A DNA stretch of 64,000 nucleotides. Source: Sycobia sp. Sy_11. Its lineage: Eukaryota > Arthropoda > Insecta > Hymenoptera > Epichrysomallidae. Under the pieces are notes generated by a model. The model did no database searches, was not told the origin of the DNA, and saw only the letters and a list, made by a program, of their open reading frames with translations. Position 1 is the stretch's first letter. Each line of letters starts with the position of its first letter. The stretch is from contig JACCIC010000152.1 in the NCBI GenBank assembly GCA_018907035.1, positions 877,501 through 941,500 of the forward strand. Direction: 5' to 3'. Below, one piece after another: positions 12,802-26,247 of this stretch. A program made the translations under genes and the position numbers.

Positions 12802-13350
12802 AACATTGACAATCGTCTTCCAGGCTAATCGGCCAAATATTTAGGCTTGATTTTATAAAAAATATGCAAGGAAATATGCTCTTAAGTGGATTTTTCAAAT
12901 TTTATTTGTCATTTAAATTTGTTTCGCAAAATTATCTAGCTTTCTAGTTTCTAGCAGTTATTAATTTAGATTCGTAAGCACAGATCGCTAGATCAATTTA
13001 TAAGATGTATGCAGTCAGAAATCTTATGTCTTCCATTTCAAAGCAACATTTTGTTCCCACATTCAAATTGTCTATTTTTGTATTATAAATTCTTTGGTTT
13101 TGGATTAAGCATCGTACTGACGAGCCCAGTAGCTGTTCTTGGCCGAAACGTGCATAAATCGTGTGTTCCGTTGATTTAAATTTTGGCACGATTTTTATTA
13201 CATTTTTTTAATATATTTTTCATCGCATATCTCTTATAAAATAAAATCTTCGTCTTTGGCCTAATCGCCTGGAAGACGATTGTCGATGTTGAAATATTGC
13301 TTCGTAAAACTTCTCAAGTGGATTTTTACAGTTTAATTTATGATTTAAAA
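12802..13350. repeat. composite inverted plus direct repeat
   Basis: A 36-bp unit at 12802-12837 (core GACAATCGTCTTCCAGGC) recurs in inverted orientation at 13255-13290, with 30 or more matching positions. The sequence just downstream, a CTYAAGTGGATTTTT-led stretch of about 40 bp, occurs at 12880-12920 and again at 13312-13350 in direct orientation. The 417 bp between the inverted arms have no convincing gene. Probably a decayed non-autonomous element or a rearranged duplication. Confidence 0.6.
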
Positions 13351-14285
13351 TATCTGATTTAATGTATTGTTGCAGATTAACGTTATTTAAAAAGTAATTT
13401 TGTAAATTATAGAGTTAAAATTATTGTTGGGATTTTTACTAAAACATGAAACAGAAAATAAATAACACAATAAAGCAATATTTCGAACAACAGTATTAAT
13501 TTGACAACAATTACAGTTGAAAACAGCACATTTATATTTTGGCGACTGTAAATAAAAACAATAAATTCACACGCTAGTTCTGATCATTTTCTCTATGATT
13601 TGCAAATTTTTTGACAAGCATCTCTTTACATAATAAAATACATTTTTTTAATATAAATCGTTACGAGAACTGGCAAATACAAAATACGGACACTGTTCCC
13701 GCTTCCGTTATCGTGCATCCTGCTCTTAACTGACGCGCGTTAACAACAATATTCCTGAAGATAGCTCGTTAGGAGATCTTCGACGAGAAGTCCATCTCCA
13801 ACCAAATGTGGCGAAGTGAAGTTCATCTACCTATACACATTTCACCGCGCGCAATCCATCTATCGCAAAAATTCTTACAATTAATCTACTCCCTCCACTG
13901 ATATATTTATGTACTCCCTTGACTCTCTCGCCCTCTCTCCCTTCCATATAGTGCCTCGCTCGAGCCCCACGCGTTGTCGCGACGCTCGAGCGCACCTGTA
14001 TATATACATATAAATGCGTGGGCATTGTCGCGAGAACCCTTTTTCCTCCCCTGCAACGATCTGCCGTAAACCGCGAGACGGGAGGAGGGCGGGGGCGGAT
14101 GAATGGAGAACGGAGAAAGGAAACAAAAACGCTATTCATATTCCCTTTGCCTCGAGCGGCAAACAAACCAGCCTACCTCCCGCGTGTACGTATATAAGTA
14201 TGTATATATATACACAGAAAAGCCTCGGCTCGCCGTGTTTTCGCTAACGTCGATGCCCCCCCCCGCCCCTTCACCGCCGCCCACC

Positions 14286-14352
14286 TTCAGTCCTCCATCC
14301 CACTCTCCTTCGATCCTCTCGCAGCTCTCTCTCGGCTCTCGGGGTAAGTTGC
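14286..14352 (+). promoter_or_regulatory. candidate Initiator plus strong 5' splice site
   Basis: In a GC-rich island, TTCAGTCC (an insect Initiator-like TCAGT) at 14286 lies about 55 bp before CGGGGTAAGTTG, whose GTAAGT (14344-14349) is a near-perfect donor. Together they could be a short non-coding first exon. No coding exon that would follow was identified. Confidence 0.15.
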
Positions 14353-14564
14353 CGGGCGGAGGGCCGGGGGGCGCTACCGAGCCTCGGTCGGATGCTCGGG
14401 CGACGCGACGCGACGCCCGCCTCGCGCCGTGCGGGTGACGCGCGTCGACGCTCGAGCTACCCGGAGGCAGGGAGGCGAGCGGGCGGGCGGGCGCTGAAAG
14501 CCCGGCGCGCTGACAGGCGCGACTTTGTTCCGGCATATGATCGTTTATACCCTGGGAAGAAGGC

Positions 14565-14567
<3 letters not shown>

Positions 14568-14605
<38 letters not shown>
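14568..14605. repeat. (GA)n microsatellite
   Basis: Pure GA tract of about 19 units near the right side of the 13.7-15.05 kb GC-rich island. Confidence 0.95.
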
Positions 14606-14608
<3 letters not shown>

Positions 14609-15804
14609 GATAAAGAGAGGCTCGGAGGTAGAAAGTGGCCTATACGTATATATACGTGTCTCTGGTATATACTATATATCCTTGCATACGTATCCGGTAG
14701 GGGGGGGGGGCTGACGTAATTGATTGCGCAGCGCGAGAGCGCGCGCAAATTGCTTGATCGATTTACCGCGCTACAGTTGACGATGTATTCTACTCTCCTC
14801 CTGTCCCCCGCTCTCTCCCACTCTACGTCTGTCTCTCTATCCCCGTGCCCCCTCCCCCGGCGCTCCCTCCAACCCCCCTCCCACCGCCGATTCCCGCGTG
14901 CATAATTCACTCGCTTTTCTTCGACGCGCTGCTGCCTTTGTAATGAACGCCGGCCTGGCGTGCCGTTGAGCTATTTTGCCCAGCGGTGGGCGTGGATGCT
15001 TGCTTTACCTCCCCCCTTCCCCTCACCTACCCGCCAACTCGTATATAGAGTTCTCGCATTGCTTATCAATTCTGCATATTTATGAATTTATGGTCGGTTC
15101 GCAATTAATCGAGCCTTGGGAGGTATAATTTTTTATCTGGCTATGAATATATATATGTGTGTGTGTGTGTGTATGCGAGAGAATCGCGGAACCAGGTGCC
15201 TCGGCGCAGCCTTGTCGATGTAACTTTGAAAATTGAATTTTCATGTAGAATTTAGCTCGCAATTCGTAAAATGTGCTATCCGGAAATCGAATAAATCAAT
15301 AATCAAGAATAACAGGATAATTAGAGCAGACTGCTTTGTTCTGTTAAAATAAAAAAGGAAAAAATTGTATTCTGCAATGAAGCCGTGATAATAGATCTGT
15401 GCGAGCGATGAAAATCCAGCTCGGTCAAATCTCTGTATGATTGAAGAGGAACAAACAAGAGGCGGCACAACAAAAGGTTGTACTTTAGTTTTCTATCGAA
15501 CTTCGTCCAATCAACATTGGTAGAACGATCGATCGAGGCCAGCGTTGTTTATTACGTGGCGATTAATTGTAAATTTCGTAAGCGCTGAAAAAAAAGCATA
15601 GGGCGTTATGAAGGATGCCGTTAACGTCAGAGAATCGCGGTAAAATTGGCGAAAAATTTTTTCCTTATCTGCATTTACGGTGGAAATATGTATTTTATAG
15701 CTCTTGAATTGAATCGCGCGCGTTTAAAATATATTATCTTTTCGTTTGCAATGCCCAGAGCTCGTGACAATTAGCAATGTTTTTAAGTATAAGCTTTAAT
15801 TCTA

Positions 15805-15870
15805 CTCTGAAAAAAAATATTTTCCGATATCAAGTAAATATTTACTTGATAACAGATTTTTTTCTCAGTG
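15805..15870. mobile_element. MITE, same CACTG/TA family (66-bp copy)
   Basis: Short internally deleted relative of the 34.1-kb element. It starts CTCTGAAAAAAAA, has the core palindrome TCAAGTAAATATTTACTTGA, and ends ATTTTTTTCTCAGTG. TA flanks it on both sides (15803-15804 and 15871-15872). Both the termini and the AAGTAAATATTTACTT core match the longer copy. Confidence 0.7.
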
Positions 15871-15874
15871 TAAA

Positions 15875-18800
15875 AAAAACGCGCATAAAGCAATGAATTA
15901 AGATTTTTCTTTTTATATCTTCATTATACTGCGGCCGAAACAGCCAATAAAGCTCATACCTAAAAGTGTCCATGTATAACCATTTTTAACAACGAAGCTT
16001 ACTTATGTTCATTAACTGCTAAGCCGAATTATCTATTTATTGATCTTATGCCACGACTTCTGTCATCGTGTCATATATCACATTTACCGACTGAATTGCG
16101 CGCGATAAATAATGAGCTCAGCCGTCGTCCCGTCGAAGTATCCGATGAACCTATTTTGAAGAATTCCCGCGGCCGACTTTCACGTTTGCCCGAACTCCAA
16201 TATGCTCGTAGTAAATAACAAGTGGCGAGATGTCTTGGAAATTTCAGCGGGACGTCCGAGGTCGCAGGGAGAGAGCGAGTCGAGCAACTTTAGTTTGAGA
16301 GGGACGGGGGGGGGGAAGGTCCATCGTTCGGCCAACCGTAAACAAGCTCAAGTCCTTCGGTGTATGCTCTCTCTTTCTCTCCCTCTCCCTCTCCCTCACT
16401 CTCTACATACAGCCAAATGTACCGCGCTCGAATGAATTATCAACAGAGCCCATGATTCATTTAACTTTCGGTCCCTTAAGCTACTTTCGCAAATTAAGTC
16501 CTCAAGTCCTCGCTCGGCTGAAATAGTAGCTTTAAGGCTGACGCAGGAGCTGTGACCTTCTTTTAAAAATAAATTTATACAAACGCAAAAAAAATATAAT
16601 TTACTCTTAAACATGATCATTATAATTCAATTTCAATTGGCCTCGTCTGGCTAAAGATATAGAGATTTCAAGTGAGATCCCCAGCTCTATTCCTCTGTAT
16701 TTCAATCTTTAAACCGCGTACTACGACCCTCCCGTCTCCTCTCGCTGCTTTGTTTATACAGGGCCATATCGCCCGGAGATGCGATATTCATCAAGAGCTC
16801 GGCAAGTGTGGCAATGTAGTACAGAAAGAGAGAATGCGTGAGAGAGAGAGAGAGGGGGGGAGGGGGGTATGCCAAGTGGATAATTGATGGAAAGCGGCGA
16901 GAAATAAGCCTTCATTGAAACGCGGCGCGTACTGTGTTTGCGCGAGCAGGGGCGAAGCCTAGCGTAGGACCGGTGAGAGGGCGGGTTACGCGGCGAAGGG
17001 CAGGGCTGTCGGATAAGTCAGTGGGATCGGCGAAGTGTACGGGAGAAGTTGGGATAGGGGGGGGCGGCTGGATAACGAGTCGAAGTAAGAGATAGAATCG
17101 AGCGAGATGAGAGACGGGGTGGTGGAGGCGGGGGGGGGGAGAAAACGAGGGGGGTGGCAGGGAGGTAATTCGAAGGCACCGAAGCTTCGAGAGCACTACG
17201 GAGCGCGAGAACGTAACTAAGGCGCCGTGGAACCGGCTGGAAGAAAGCGCCCGCGCGCGACGAGAGTGCTCGAGGTACCGAGCGGCAGGAAGAAAGACTC
17301 GGTTGCGGTGGCGGGGGGGGGGGGTTGATATAATGATGAGAGATGGAAATGGAAAGCGGAGAGTGGGAGTGGGGTAAAACAGTAAGGAACTGAAGGGAAG
17401 GAACGGGACTCTCGCGGCTATTCCCATCGAATCTAGATGGCATTTATTGACGCGTACACGCGAATAGGCGGGGAAGACGCGAATCAGGGGAGAAAATAAT
17501 AAGCGCGCGTTCGTGTGATCTGGTATTGGCAGAAGATTGTCCTAGCGTCGTTACTCGGCATTTCGATGCCCGGGCGAAAATTCCGAGGAACCCGTATTAG
17601 CATTCGAATTTCTGCTGCGACGCGTAGATAAGAATGATTTCTTCTTTTGCTGTATGTGGATATGGTACAAGAAGCTAATGTGCAAATAAACATTACGAGA
17701 AGCAAGAATTAAAAATCAGCTAACGGGAATGTACTTTAATAATAAGAAGTTATTTTCAGACGTTATAGGACCAGCATCCAATTCCACGTCGTTCTGAATT
17801 ACATAAGTTTTTGTTTATATTCTGAATCATATTCGTTTTTTTTACTCAAATTGTGACAACATGACAGAATAACATTTGTAGGAACAACAGTGATGTGAGA
17901 ATTTTTTAGTAATTTTTGGATTTTTGAATTTGGACGGATTTTAAAAAATTCACAATTGATCAATAAGTCGAATTATCCATTCATTACAACATTATAATCA
18001 ATTTTTGTGTCATTAATTGTCACCAATATTTTTATAAAATGATTTGAGTACAAAATGGAAAATATTTGTGTTATGAATTTTTAGCAAAATTTTTACGGTC
18101 AAAATAATTTGAGAATTTTTTAAATTGAAATGTTCATCAGAAATAAAGAATCGTGTAAAAAAATCCGAGTAGTTAGCATATATTTGTTTAATAATTGTGA
18201 TAATTTTTTCATTCTATCAAAGTCTTTCCTAGAAGAAAGTCGTGTGAAGTCAAATTCTTTCTAAATATTCACAGTAAAATAATTTTTCAAAAACTTGAAA
18301 TTATTAGAATTGACAGAAAATTATCTGTAAATTTTTTCGGGACTTTTTGAACAAAAAAAAACTTCTTAAAAATCACAGGCACATTCAAATCGGCTCTATT
18401 AGAGGTTTTGAAATCCTTTTTTGTTCTATAAACTGATTTCGTCAAATAAATTCCTGTCGAGCAAAATATAAACAAGCTTTATCCATTACTTTTTGGCAAT
18501 CGAGCAGCGCATTGATGACGGCCGCTGCGTTAAATTTGAATTTCGGATCTATGCTATTCGAAAGATTAGGACTCGTCATCGCAGAATTTACGAGATCGGC
18601 TAATGGGCTACCGTTGTTTCAATTCTAAACGTATGAATAAAAACATAATTTTTTTTTTTTTTTTAATAGAACTCGGTGGTTGAAACTCGCAATTCGTGCA
18701 CTAAATTGAGCATTATTTCAAGGAATTATAATCAATTATAGTAACAAACTTAAGTAACAAACTTGTGACTATCAGATTGCTAATTAAGAAATCTACTTTT

Positions 18801-19200
18801 TCGTGTAATTTTACATCTAAAAGCGAGACGATAAATGAGTAAATATCCATGTATACCGAAAAAATCAACTACAAGTAATATTAAATAATCATTTATAAGG
18901 TTTTGATTTCTAGATTCACATAGATTAGCTAATTAAGCAACGCGCTTTTGCTTCGAATGTCATTTAATATTTTGCTGCTAATCTTAATTTCTTAAGAATT
19001 TCGATTACGGATTTCGTAATAAAGTTTAAGATACAAATTTTCGGACAAAAAATGTTCTGTCAAAACAAAATGTTCCCTTGGACGTTAAAAGGATTAAATG
19101 AATAAAGCGAAGGGGGAAGAAAAATTGCCATTTTCAAAAACTGGCTTACGTTTAATCCCCAACACTACGGGGGACCAGAATACTACTCCCAAAATCGTTA
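15875..19200. other. GC-rich island 16.1-17.7 kb and AT-rich flank, no gene seen
   Basis: Island with G runs and a GA tract (16840-16853), with Pro/Ser-rich minus frames (16912-17443) that look compositional. 17.75-19.15 kb is AT-rich except for a unique mid-GC patch at 18490-18620. Confidence 0.55.
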
Positions 19201-19865
19201 CGACAATATTGGATTACTGGCCATCGACGAATTAAACGCTCAAAACTTCCTACCGCCGGTCGAGCGCTTTTACCCGTTCGCCTATGGCAGCAAACCCCCC
19301 CCCCCACCAGCTTGTCTCACCGAATCCAATCCATCGCCCCCGCGGTCCTCGTCTCCGCGACGCTCTCGCCGCCCCTTTCCTCCCGCCCCGATACATTTTT
19401 TTCCCGATCTTCGTCCGCCTCCTTCTCGATTCGCGGATACTTGTAAACGTGTACGCGGTGCGGCGAAGAGGGGAGGGGGGGGGGGCGCGGTCGCCGAAAC
19501 GGGACACGAACCGAAGCGGCGGATATTAATGGCAGTTATGTGCGGAACGCGCGGGGGACGGTTCGAAAAGCTCCGGCAACGCGGGTACATGATGTTGTAA
19601 GCCCGACGCGGATGAATTTATTGTCGGGCGAGTCGGCTTTCGCTACCGGGGCGGGAGGGAGAGGGACATTGAACTTGAGAAATTTATGAAGAGCTAATGG
19701 TGAGTTTTCTTCCGCCTCGCCCGAAAACCCAACGGGGCGCACTTAATCTATCTTGGTCGTCTCGCATTGCCGATGTAATATTCAGCGGGCCAGTGAAATT
19801 GACGATTGGAGAATTTGTATTTGTATTTTTTTTTTTTGTTATTTAAATATTTTCATTTATCGTTC

Positions 19866-19868
<3 letters not shown>

Positions 19869-19917
<49 letters not shown>
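19869..19917. repeat. (TA)n microsatellite
   Basis: TA tract of about 22 units just outside a GC-rich island, preceded by a T run at 19827-19838. Confidence 0.95.
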
Positions 19918-20882
19918 GTCTAGCATTTTTAACCAACAACGAGGAAAAGTTTATCTGAAAATTTGAGGTTCAAACATAAATTTACAAAATAGAAGAGATG
20001 GATTGAATTATTTCTGTACAAAGTTCGTCGTATTCAGTCAGACCTGTAATCGTTAAAAATTGAAGGATCCATTTCATATTTCTTCGTACATTGTCACTCC
20101 GTTCAATATCCATCTGAATATTTTTAGTGTATTCTGTAATAATTCACTCGATTATAAAATCTTTTCAAATATTTAAACTGATATTTTTTTTATACAAAGT
20201 AGGTTCTTGAAAAACCCTTATAGTTTCTCTTGTGTCCAGCTAAATAACATTATTTTTCATATTTCTTATTGAACTATATGTATTTCTCACCATAGGTATA
20301 CATATTAATACAAAACTTATTTTTTTAAGGATATCTTGTTGTTTTACGTCGTCATCATCAATATAATGTCTGTGCCAGAATACCAATGCCAAATACCCAC
20401 AACAATAAATTATGCAGACCTAAATCCCCATTATTGAAAAAAATGACGTTTTACGCGCGGAAACAGTGCCGTATCGCGAGGAAGTCGGCGTTATCGCGCC
20501 CGTCGCCCGTGGCACCAGTAACACACTTTTCCGAAAAAGGCCGATAGATTCGATATATACAGAGCGGCGGATCAAGCGGGGGGGGAGGCAGGGCGAGCGG
20601 ATGCCAGGGACGGAGAGGGGTTGGGGGGGTTAGGAGACCCGAGAGAGCCATAGAGACCCGAAGGATAGAAGAGCAGAAAAGAGACTCCGCGAGTCGAAAG
20701 GGAGGGGGGAGGAGACAAAGAAGCAGAGGCGCCGGGGGTAGGAGAGGCCATTGATAAGACGGCGAGGGAAAAAGAAGGGCCCCGCCGTCTCTCTTATCCG
20801 TCCGCGGAAAAAGTGTTTCCATCATCCTCGTCGCCGCCGTCGCCACGGGCCACCGTTGTCTCAATAAAGCCGGCGCTCTCGC

Positions 20883-20883
<1 letters not shown>

Positions 20884-20917
<34 letters not shown>
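20884..20917. repeat. (GTC)n trinucleotide repeat
   Basis: About 11 GTC units in GC-rich sequence. It encodes poly-Asp on the minus strand (in a 174-codon frame I do not believe) and poly-Arg on plus. Confidence 0.95.
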
Positions 20918-20919
<2 letters not shown>

Positions 20920-21488
20920 GCGCCGCCGAGAAAGAGAAAAATCCGCCCCGATCCCCCCACCCATCCCCCACCCACCCCCCGTCTCTTTCGAAGCGGGACG
21001 CGCGAGCAGAGAGACGACGCTCTCGCACTCGTCGCCCGGGTCTACAGTGGCGTGGGAAGCAGCGCGCGCGCGCGCCAGCGGCCCAAATCGAAAGCCATCT
21101 CTTATCGGCGGCCAACGGGCGCGCGCGGAGACCTCGACGTCACGGGGGGGGGTGATTTAGTCGCCACGGCGTTTCGGGCGGAGGGGGAGTGTTGCGCCGG
21201 AACTTTATTTTCGCGGAGCGCTATCCGAGCGCGGCCTATGTGTACGTATGTATATATACTACTTATTCTCTTTGATTCGCGCCCGGGGGTGGGGGGGGGA
21301 GGCTTACGTCGCAAAATCGCGTCCCGTTTATATAATACAGTCGGACTCGGATTATTGGTAGACTTTTTTTTTATTTTTAAACTGCGAAACTTTCCGGCGT
21401 GTGGAGCTATATATAGTTTTAAATAAAGTAAGAAAGTTCGGTCTACTGTACGGAAAATATAGCTTTCAGAGTGCACAAATATTGAAAG

Positions 21489-21489
<1 letters not shown>

Positions 21490-21548
<59 letters not shown>
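21490..21548. repeat. (TA)n microsatellite
   Basis: TA tract of about 29 units at the transition from a GC-rich island to AT-rich sequence. Confidence 0.95.
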
Positions 21549-21549
<1 letters not shown>

Positions 21550-21553
<4 letters not shown>

Positions 21554-24500
21554 GATCGAATTCACGAACATATTAGGATTTGATTCTGCGTGAATAGTTC
21601 CTTCTTCGGTTCATTCTTTAAATTTTAGTACGTATTTCCATATGGAAAAAAGATAACTTGAATATTGACAATGTGGAACATCTTTGAAACATGACACTGC
21701 AAAAAAAATTTATTGCAATTCGATTTTTGATGATTTTAGCGAATCGTTCCCAAGGAAATACAATAGGAAAATACAATCAAATCAAAAGTACAAAAAAATG
21801 TGAATAATTGATGTATATCTTTTCGAATTTAGAACTTCGTAAGCAAAAACTAAATGTGTATTGGACTGGTTTATTGGACTCAGAAAGCTCAGTACGTATT
21901 GGAGAAAGAATAGATCCTACTCTTGTATGGAAAAGGTCTGGAAATTGTAAAGGCTGATATAAACCTCCGAAAGGTATTTACAAGTAATCTGTGCCGTAGC
22001 ACATGGATACTTTTGTAAAACCTCCAAGAATGATATCAGCAAATAAGCGAGACTTATGAAAGTCGTAAAGTATGATAACGAGACAAGTGTAAAATAACTG
22101 TATAAATACGGACTAAAGAAATATTTCTGAGGACTCGATTTGCCATGAGCCAGATTGCATGGCTTACTTATAGATGTTGGTGAACGAACTTGATTGTTTG
22201 TAGAAATATAATATATATATATACAAAGTGTTATATATAATATAAAGTGTCTCTGTATACAGAAATAAATCTTCAGCATGTAGGATTCGAGCCCAAATTT
22301 AGTTCATCTCTAAAGGTATTCGAAGAATATACTTTTTGTAAATTACAGCCCTAATTTGCACTCATGAATAATAAAAGAGCAAAATGTTTCAGGTTCAATC
22401 ACCATTTTGGCATTCTTTTCAATACAATTTTAGAGAAGTCAAAAGATCGTGACTAAAATTCTTATCTGAAATTTTTGAAGTTCGCTGGTCACGAATCCAA
22501 ATTCATTCTTTGTAATTCAAGAATGCATTGAAGGTCGGTGAACACATTCATCAATATACATAATTATCTTGAATGTGCCGTTTTAAATTCTTATGCAACT
22601 TGAAAATCAGTCACTGGCAAAAACCTCGTGTAAAATACCGTTAATCACAAATGCTTATGACTGTATAAGTATTAATTTGCTTGTTTGTCGACCTGTTTTG
22701 GGCGATAAATGGCAAACTATAAACCACATTATTAATTTTAGTACAACGTTTCGTCAACTGTTCGTTGACATCTTCTGGTACTTTATATAGAAATGTAAAA
22801 ATTCAAGCATAATTATTTTCACTGATTTCTGAAAATTATAAATAAAATATTATATATACATTTTTAAGATGTTTTCACAGTTTCTCGGATGTTGAAACTC
22901 AAAATTACCTTTAATATGGTGTGATAAATGTCAATCGATCTTGGATTTGCATTAAACGATTTTTAAACTGACAGGAAATATTTGTTTGTACTTGCTGAAT
23001 ATATTGCAATTTAGATATTATTTATATACATTAATTCATGTTATGTTATGTATTAGAAATTTTTCCGACTCGAATAAAATAAATTAAAATCAGTAGCGAA
23101 AGTGCAGAATATAAAAAAAAAAACAAGAAAAAAAATTACCCATCGAATCGATCGCTCGTCAATATAATACGCGGCCGTCCCACCTTTTCTCCGAAAATCC
23201 GAAAATCCAATAGATTTCTGCGGACGAGCAAACTTGTATACACACATCGAAACATCTTTCTAACAAGCTCAACAATCGAGCGCAAGTGCCTCGGAAGTCC
23301 GCTTGACATATATATAGGGGCAGAAATCCAGCGTGTGGCTAATATCAGTTTTTGTAAGCTGAAACCCCAGCGACCCCGGTAGCGCGCGACTAGCAGATGC
23401 CCGCGCACATGTGTGTATGCGACTTACGGTTCGCAATATCTTCCATGCAGCCACGCACGTCTATGTGTGTGTAACGGTTACCGAGCAGCGTTGAAAAGGG
23501 GGAAGGGGGGTAAGGTCACTCGAAAATAACGCACTTCAATCCCCGCGACGCCACCGCTCCTCGGCGAAACTTTTCCATCCCTATGTGTGTGCGCGCGCGC
23601 GCGCGCGCATACGGTGCAGCGGCGGTGCAGCAGCCGCGAAATTAGAACACTTGAAACTTTACTTTTGCGCCGGCACTGACATTCCGGGCGGAGAGAGGGA
23701 GGGGGGTGGACAGGGGAGTCAAGTGGAATAAAATTATTGCCCCGTGGCGCGCCGGCGGCCGGCAGCAGGAAGCTCGTCGTCCGAGGGCGATTATTCCGCC
23801 AAACCCCGGCCTTTGTTTCGTCGTTTTTCCTCGCAGTTATTATTTTTCCCGACTGAGTTTTTTCCCTCGTCTTTTGTATATATATATATATTTATTATAG
23901 TTTTCAAATAATTTTAAACGCGATATTTGGCGGAAATTTCAACGGTCGTGGAAGCGACCACAGACGCAGATGATGTAGTGTACGAAAAGTTTTTTTTTTT
24001 TTTTGTTTTTCTTTAATGTAGGTCGCTGCGAGGAAGGAGACGAAAAGAGAGAGACTATTAATTATTATAAAATTCGAGCTAGCATAATAATCGAAAGCCT
24101 CGTGGTGTGCACGTATTTGGTCCTATGTAGCAATTTTCTAGCGACATCGAACCGTAAATAATTTTGATGATTCATATATAAAAAAAAAAGAAAACAACAA
24201 CAAAACAAAAATTTACTCGAATGACAATTCCTTTACTCAGAGCCAAGTTTATTTATTTTTCCATGGACGTATCCAATTTTTCAATATTTCGACAAGCGAG
24301 AATTTCGCCGAGCCGCTGTAAAACGAAAAATCGAAAAGAAAACAAAAACGGCACCACGCAATGTGTACGGCGGCAAGAGTTTTTTTTTTTTAGTTTTTTT
24401 TCCCCTCTCTTTTTCTTCTTTTTTTTTCATTTTACTTTACACGCGCGTGCGCCCACGTCGAAATATCGGCATTACAGTTTCTGCATGGACGTGGAAAAAT

Positions 24501-25990
24501 ATCAAAAAGCCAGCGGAATTGAAAGCTGCTTGACGTTATGGCGAAAGGAGAGAGATATAGAAAATTGAAAGCGTGCCACAAAGGAGCGCGGGAGGGATGG
24601 GGGGGGGGGTAAAGAAGAATGGTAGAGCTTACTGCCAGTTCTATATATAGATCATTGCTCGTACCTCAATCTATCGCCGCTCTTCATCGATAGAAAGAAT
24701 TATGGATATCCCGTTCGAGTCACTTTTTTTACTTCTATTCCTACCGCACTTCAACAAAGATTGACCGTTTTTCGCCCACGATCATTCGTCGAGGATCGAG
24801 CATTTCCAAGATCTAATACGTTGCGAGTCTGCCGACCTGTTCAGGATTTGGGACAGCAGTATGCAAAACTTCGACCGAGGCAACCGAATTTCGGGCTCAT
24901 ATTTCCGAAACTTGCGGGTACACGATATTATGATTAACGGGCACGATATAGCAATGCAAATTATCCGTGGCCGGCTTTGATAATGTACTTGGATAATCCA
25001 TTGTTTAGGATAGCGCGATAGTTTTATGCGAGGCATTTAAATGGCTAACTTGGCAAAGTAATTGCTTAAAAATATCAAGATTTTTTTTTTTAATATCGTT
25101 CGAGTTTGAGATTCTACTAACAGATGAAGGAAGTGTCTTTTTACTTTTATTTTAACATGGTTCGATTGTCTGGAGCGTCAGACGATTATCATATATATAT
25201 ATAGAATTTTAACTTCGAAACAAATATAGTCTAAAGCATTATCTGCTTATTATGCAATCATTATATGTTGAAATTTAACTGAAAAATAGTAATGTACAGC
25301 TTGAAAGTTTAGCCTCAATATCATACATTATACCAAGTATTTATATAAAGTTTTATAAATTTTACTTCCTATAAAATCTACAATGTAATTTGCAATGTTG
25401 TAAAACGGTTTTAAACACACGGCCTTTAATCCCCACGACTCGGTAACGATAAATTATCGTCTCTCGCGTGCTCTAACGCTTTCCTTGCACGTCGAGCGGG
25501 GGAATAAAAATTCCGCTACGGGCGTACGACAATGAAATTCAGGCCGAAACCTTTAGCGCGACCGTCTCACCGATCATTATCCGGCACCTTTAACAAATTC
25601 GCAGCATTTTCAATCGTACGCTTGATTTTCTACTTGGACGAATGGCTGCCGCTTCAATAGGGCGGCTCGGACTGGGGACTATCGAAGCCAGGAGTGAAAA
25701 AAAAATCAGATATTCCCACGTACAGTGGTAAGTGTAATTTTTCAGATTTCGACTTCTATCCTGCAATATCCGATCAAATTGTAATCTTCGGAAACAAAAC
25801 TGGACGCGAATAGAAGATGCATCAAATGGTTACACTAAGTGAATAGAAATTTTCATCAGAGCCTTATCCTGATTCACATAGAAGCGGCTTTATATGCACT
25901 GGAGCAGCCGGCAAAGTCCGAGGTTGGCATATCGTTTTTGCTAGTTCCGCATAAAGCAGTGCGTATATAGAGATATATGCGTTTGTGCGT
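21550..25990. other. AT-rich then mixed sequence, no gene seen
   Basis: AT-rich to 23.1 kb; a minus frame of 120 codons (21917-22279) is unusually long for such composition but unrecognised. A GC-richer stretch follows (23.15-24.7 kb) with a GC dinucleotide run at 23590-23609, then mixed unique sequence. Confidence 0.5.
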
Positions 25991-25994
25991 GTAT

Positions 25995-25997
<3 letters not shown>

Positions 25998-26045
<48 letters not shown>
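25998..26045. repeat. (TA)n microsatellite
   Basis: TA tract of about 24 units inside a GC-rich island, followed 170 bp later by (CT)n. Confidence 0.95.
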
Positions 26046-26047
<2 letters not shown>

Positions 26048-26209
26048 CATACGAAAAAGGCGATAGCAGCGGCGCTACGAGCCAAAAACCCGAGCGCAAT
26101 ACGTACGCCGCCAGCGAACATATCGTCGTATAAATACAATCGAATTGCTGCTTCTTCCCCTCGTCGTCCTTTTCCTTCCACTATCCCACTTTCTGTCACT
26201 CTCACACAC

Positions 26210-26212
<3 letters not shown>

Positions 26213-26247
<35 letters not shown>

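Larger units (their letters stand above)
13360..15800. other. GC-rich island 13.7-15.05 kb, no gene seen
   Basis: AT-rich to 13.7 kb, then a strongly GC-rich island with CpG-dense sequence around 14340-14500, a GA tract and G/C runs. Overlapping frames on both strands here (for example 14132-14536 minus) are low-stop artefacts. A (GT)n tract lies at 15154-15172. Confidence 0.55.
19200..21480. other. two GC-rich islands, no gene seen
   Basis: Islands at 19.2-19.75 and 20.45-21.35 kb, CpG-dense with long G runs, separated by AT-rich sequence with a TA tract. Frames of 100-174 codons here are Pro/Arg/Gly-rich and overlap on both strands, so I do not call them. Confidence 0.55.

Noticed and set aside
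16912..17443. 171- and 141-codon Pro/Ser-rich minus-strand frames
   Set aside because: Two overlapping frames of the same strand are both open, which points to low stop density from G runs, not to selection.
20451..20975. 174-codon minus-strand frame with poly-Asp
   Set aside because: The poly-Asp comes from a GTC trinucleotide repeat and the rest is Pro/Leu/Arg composition bias of a GC-rich island.
21690..21720. CACTGCAAAAAAAATTT as another MITE end
   Set aside because: No inverted partner was found downstream, so it is likely a chance A-run match.
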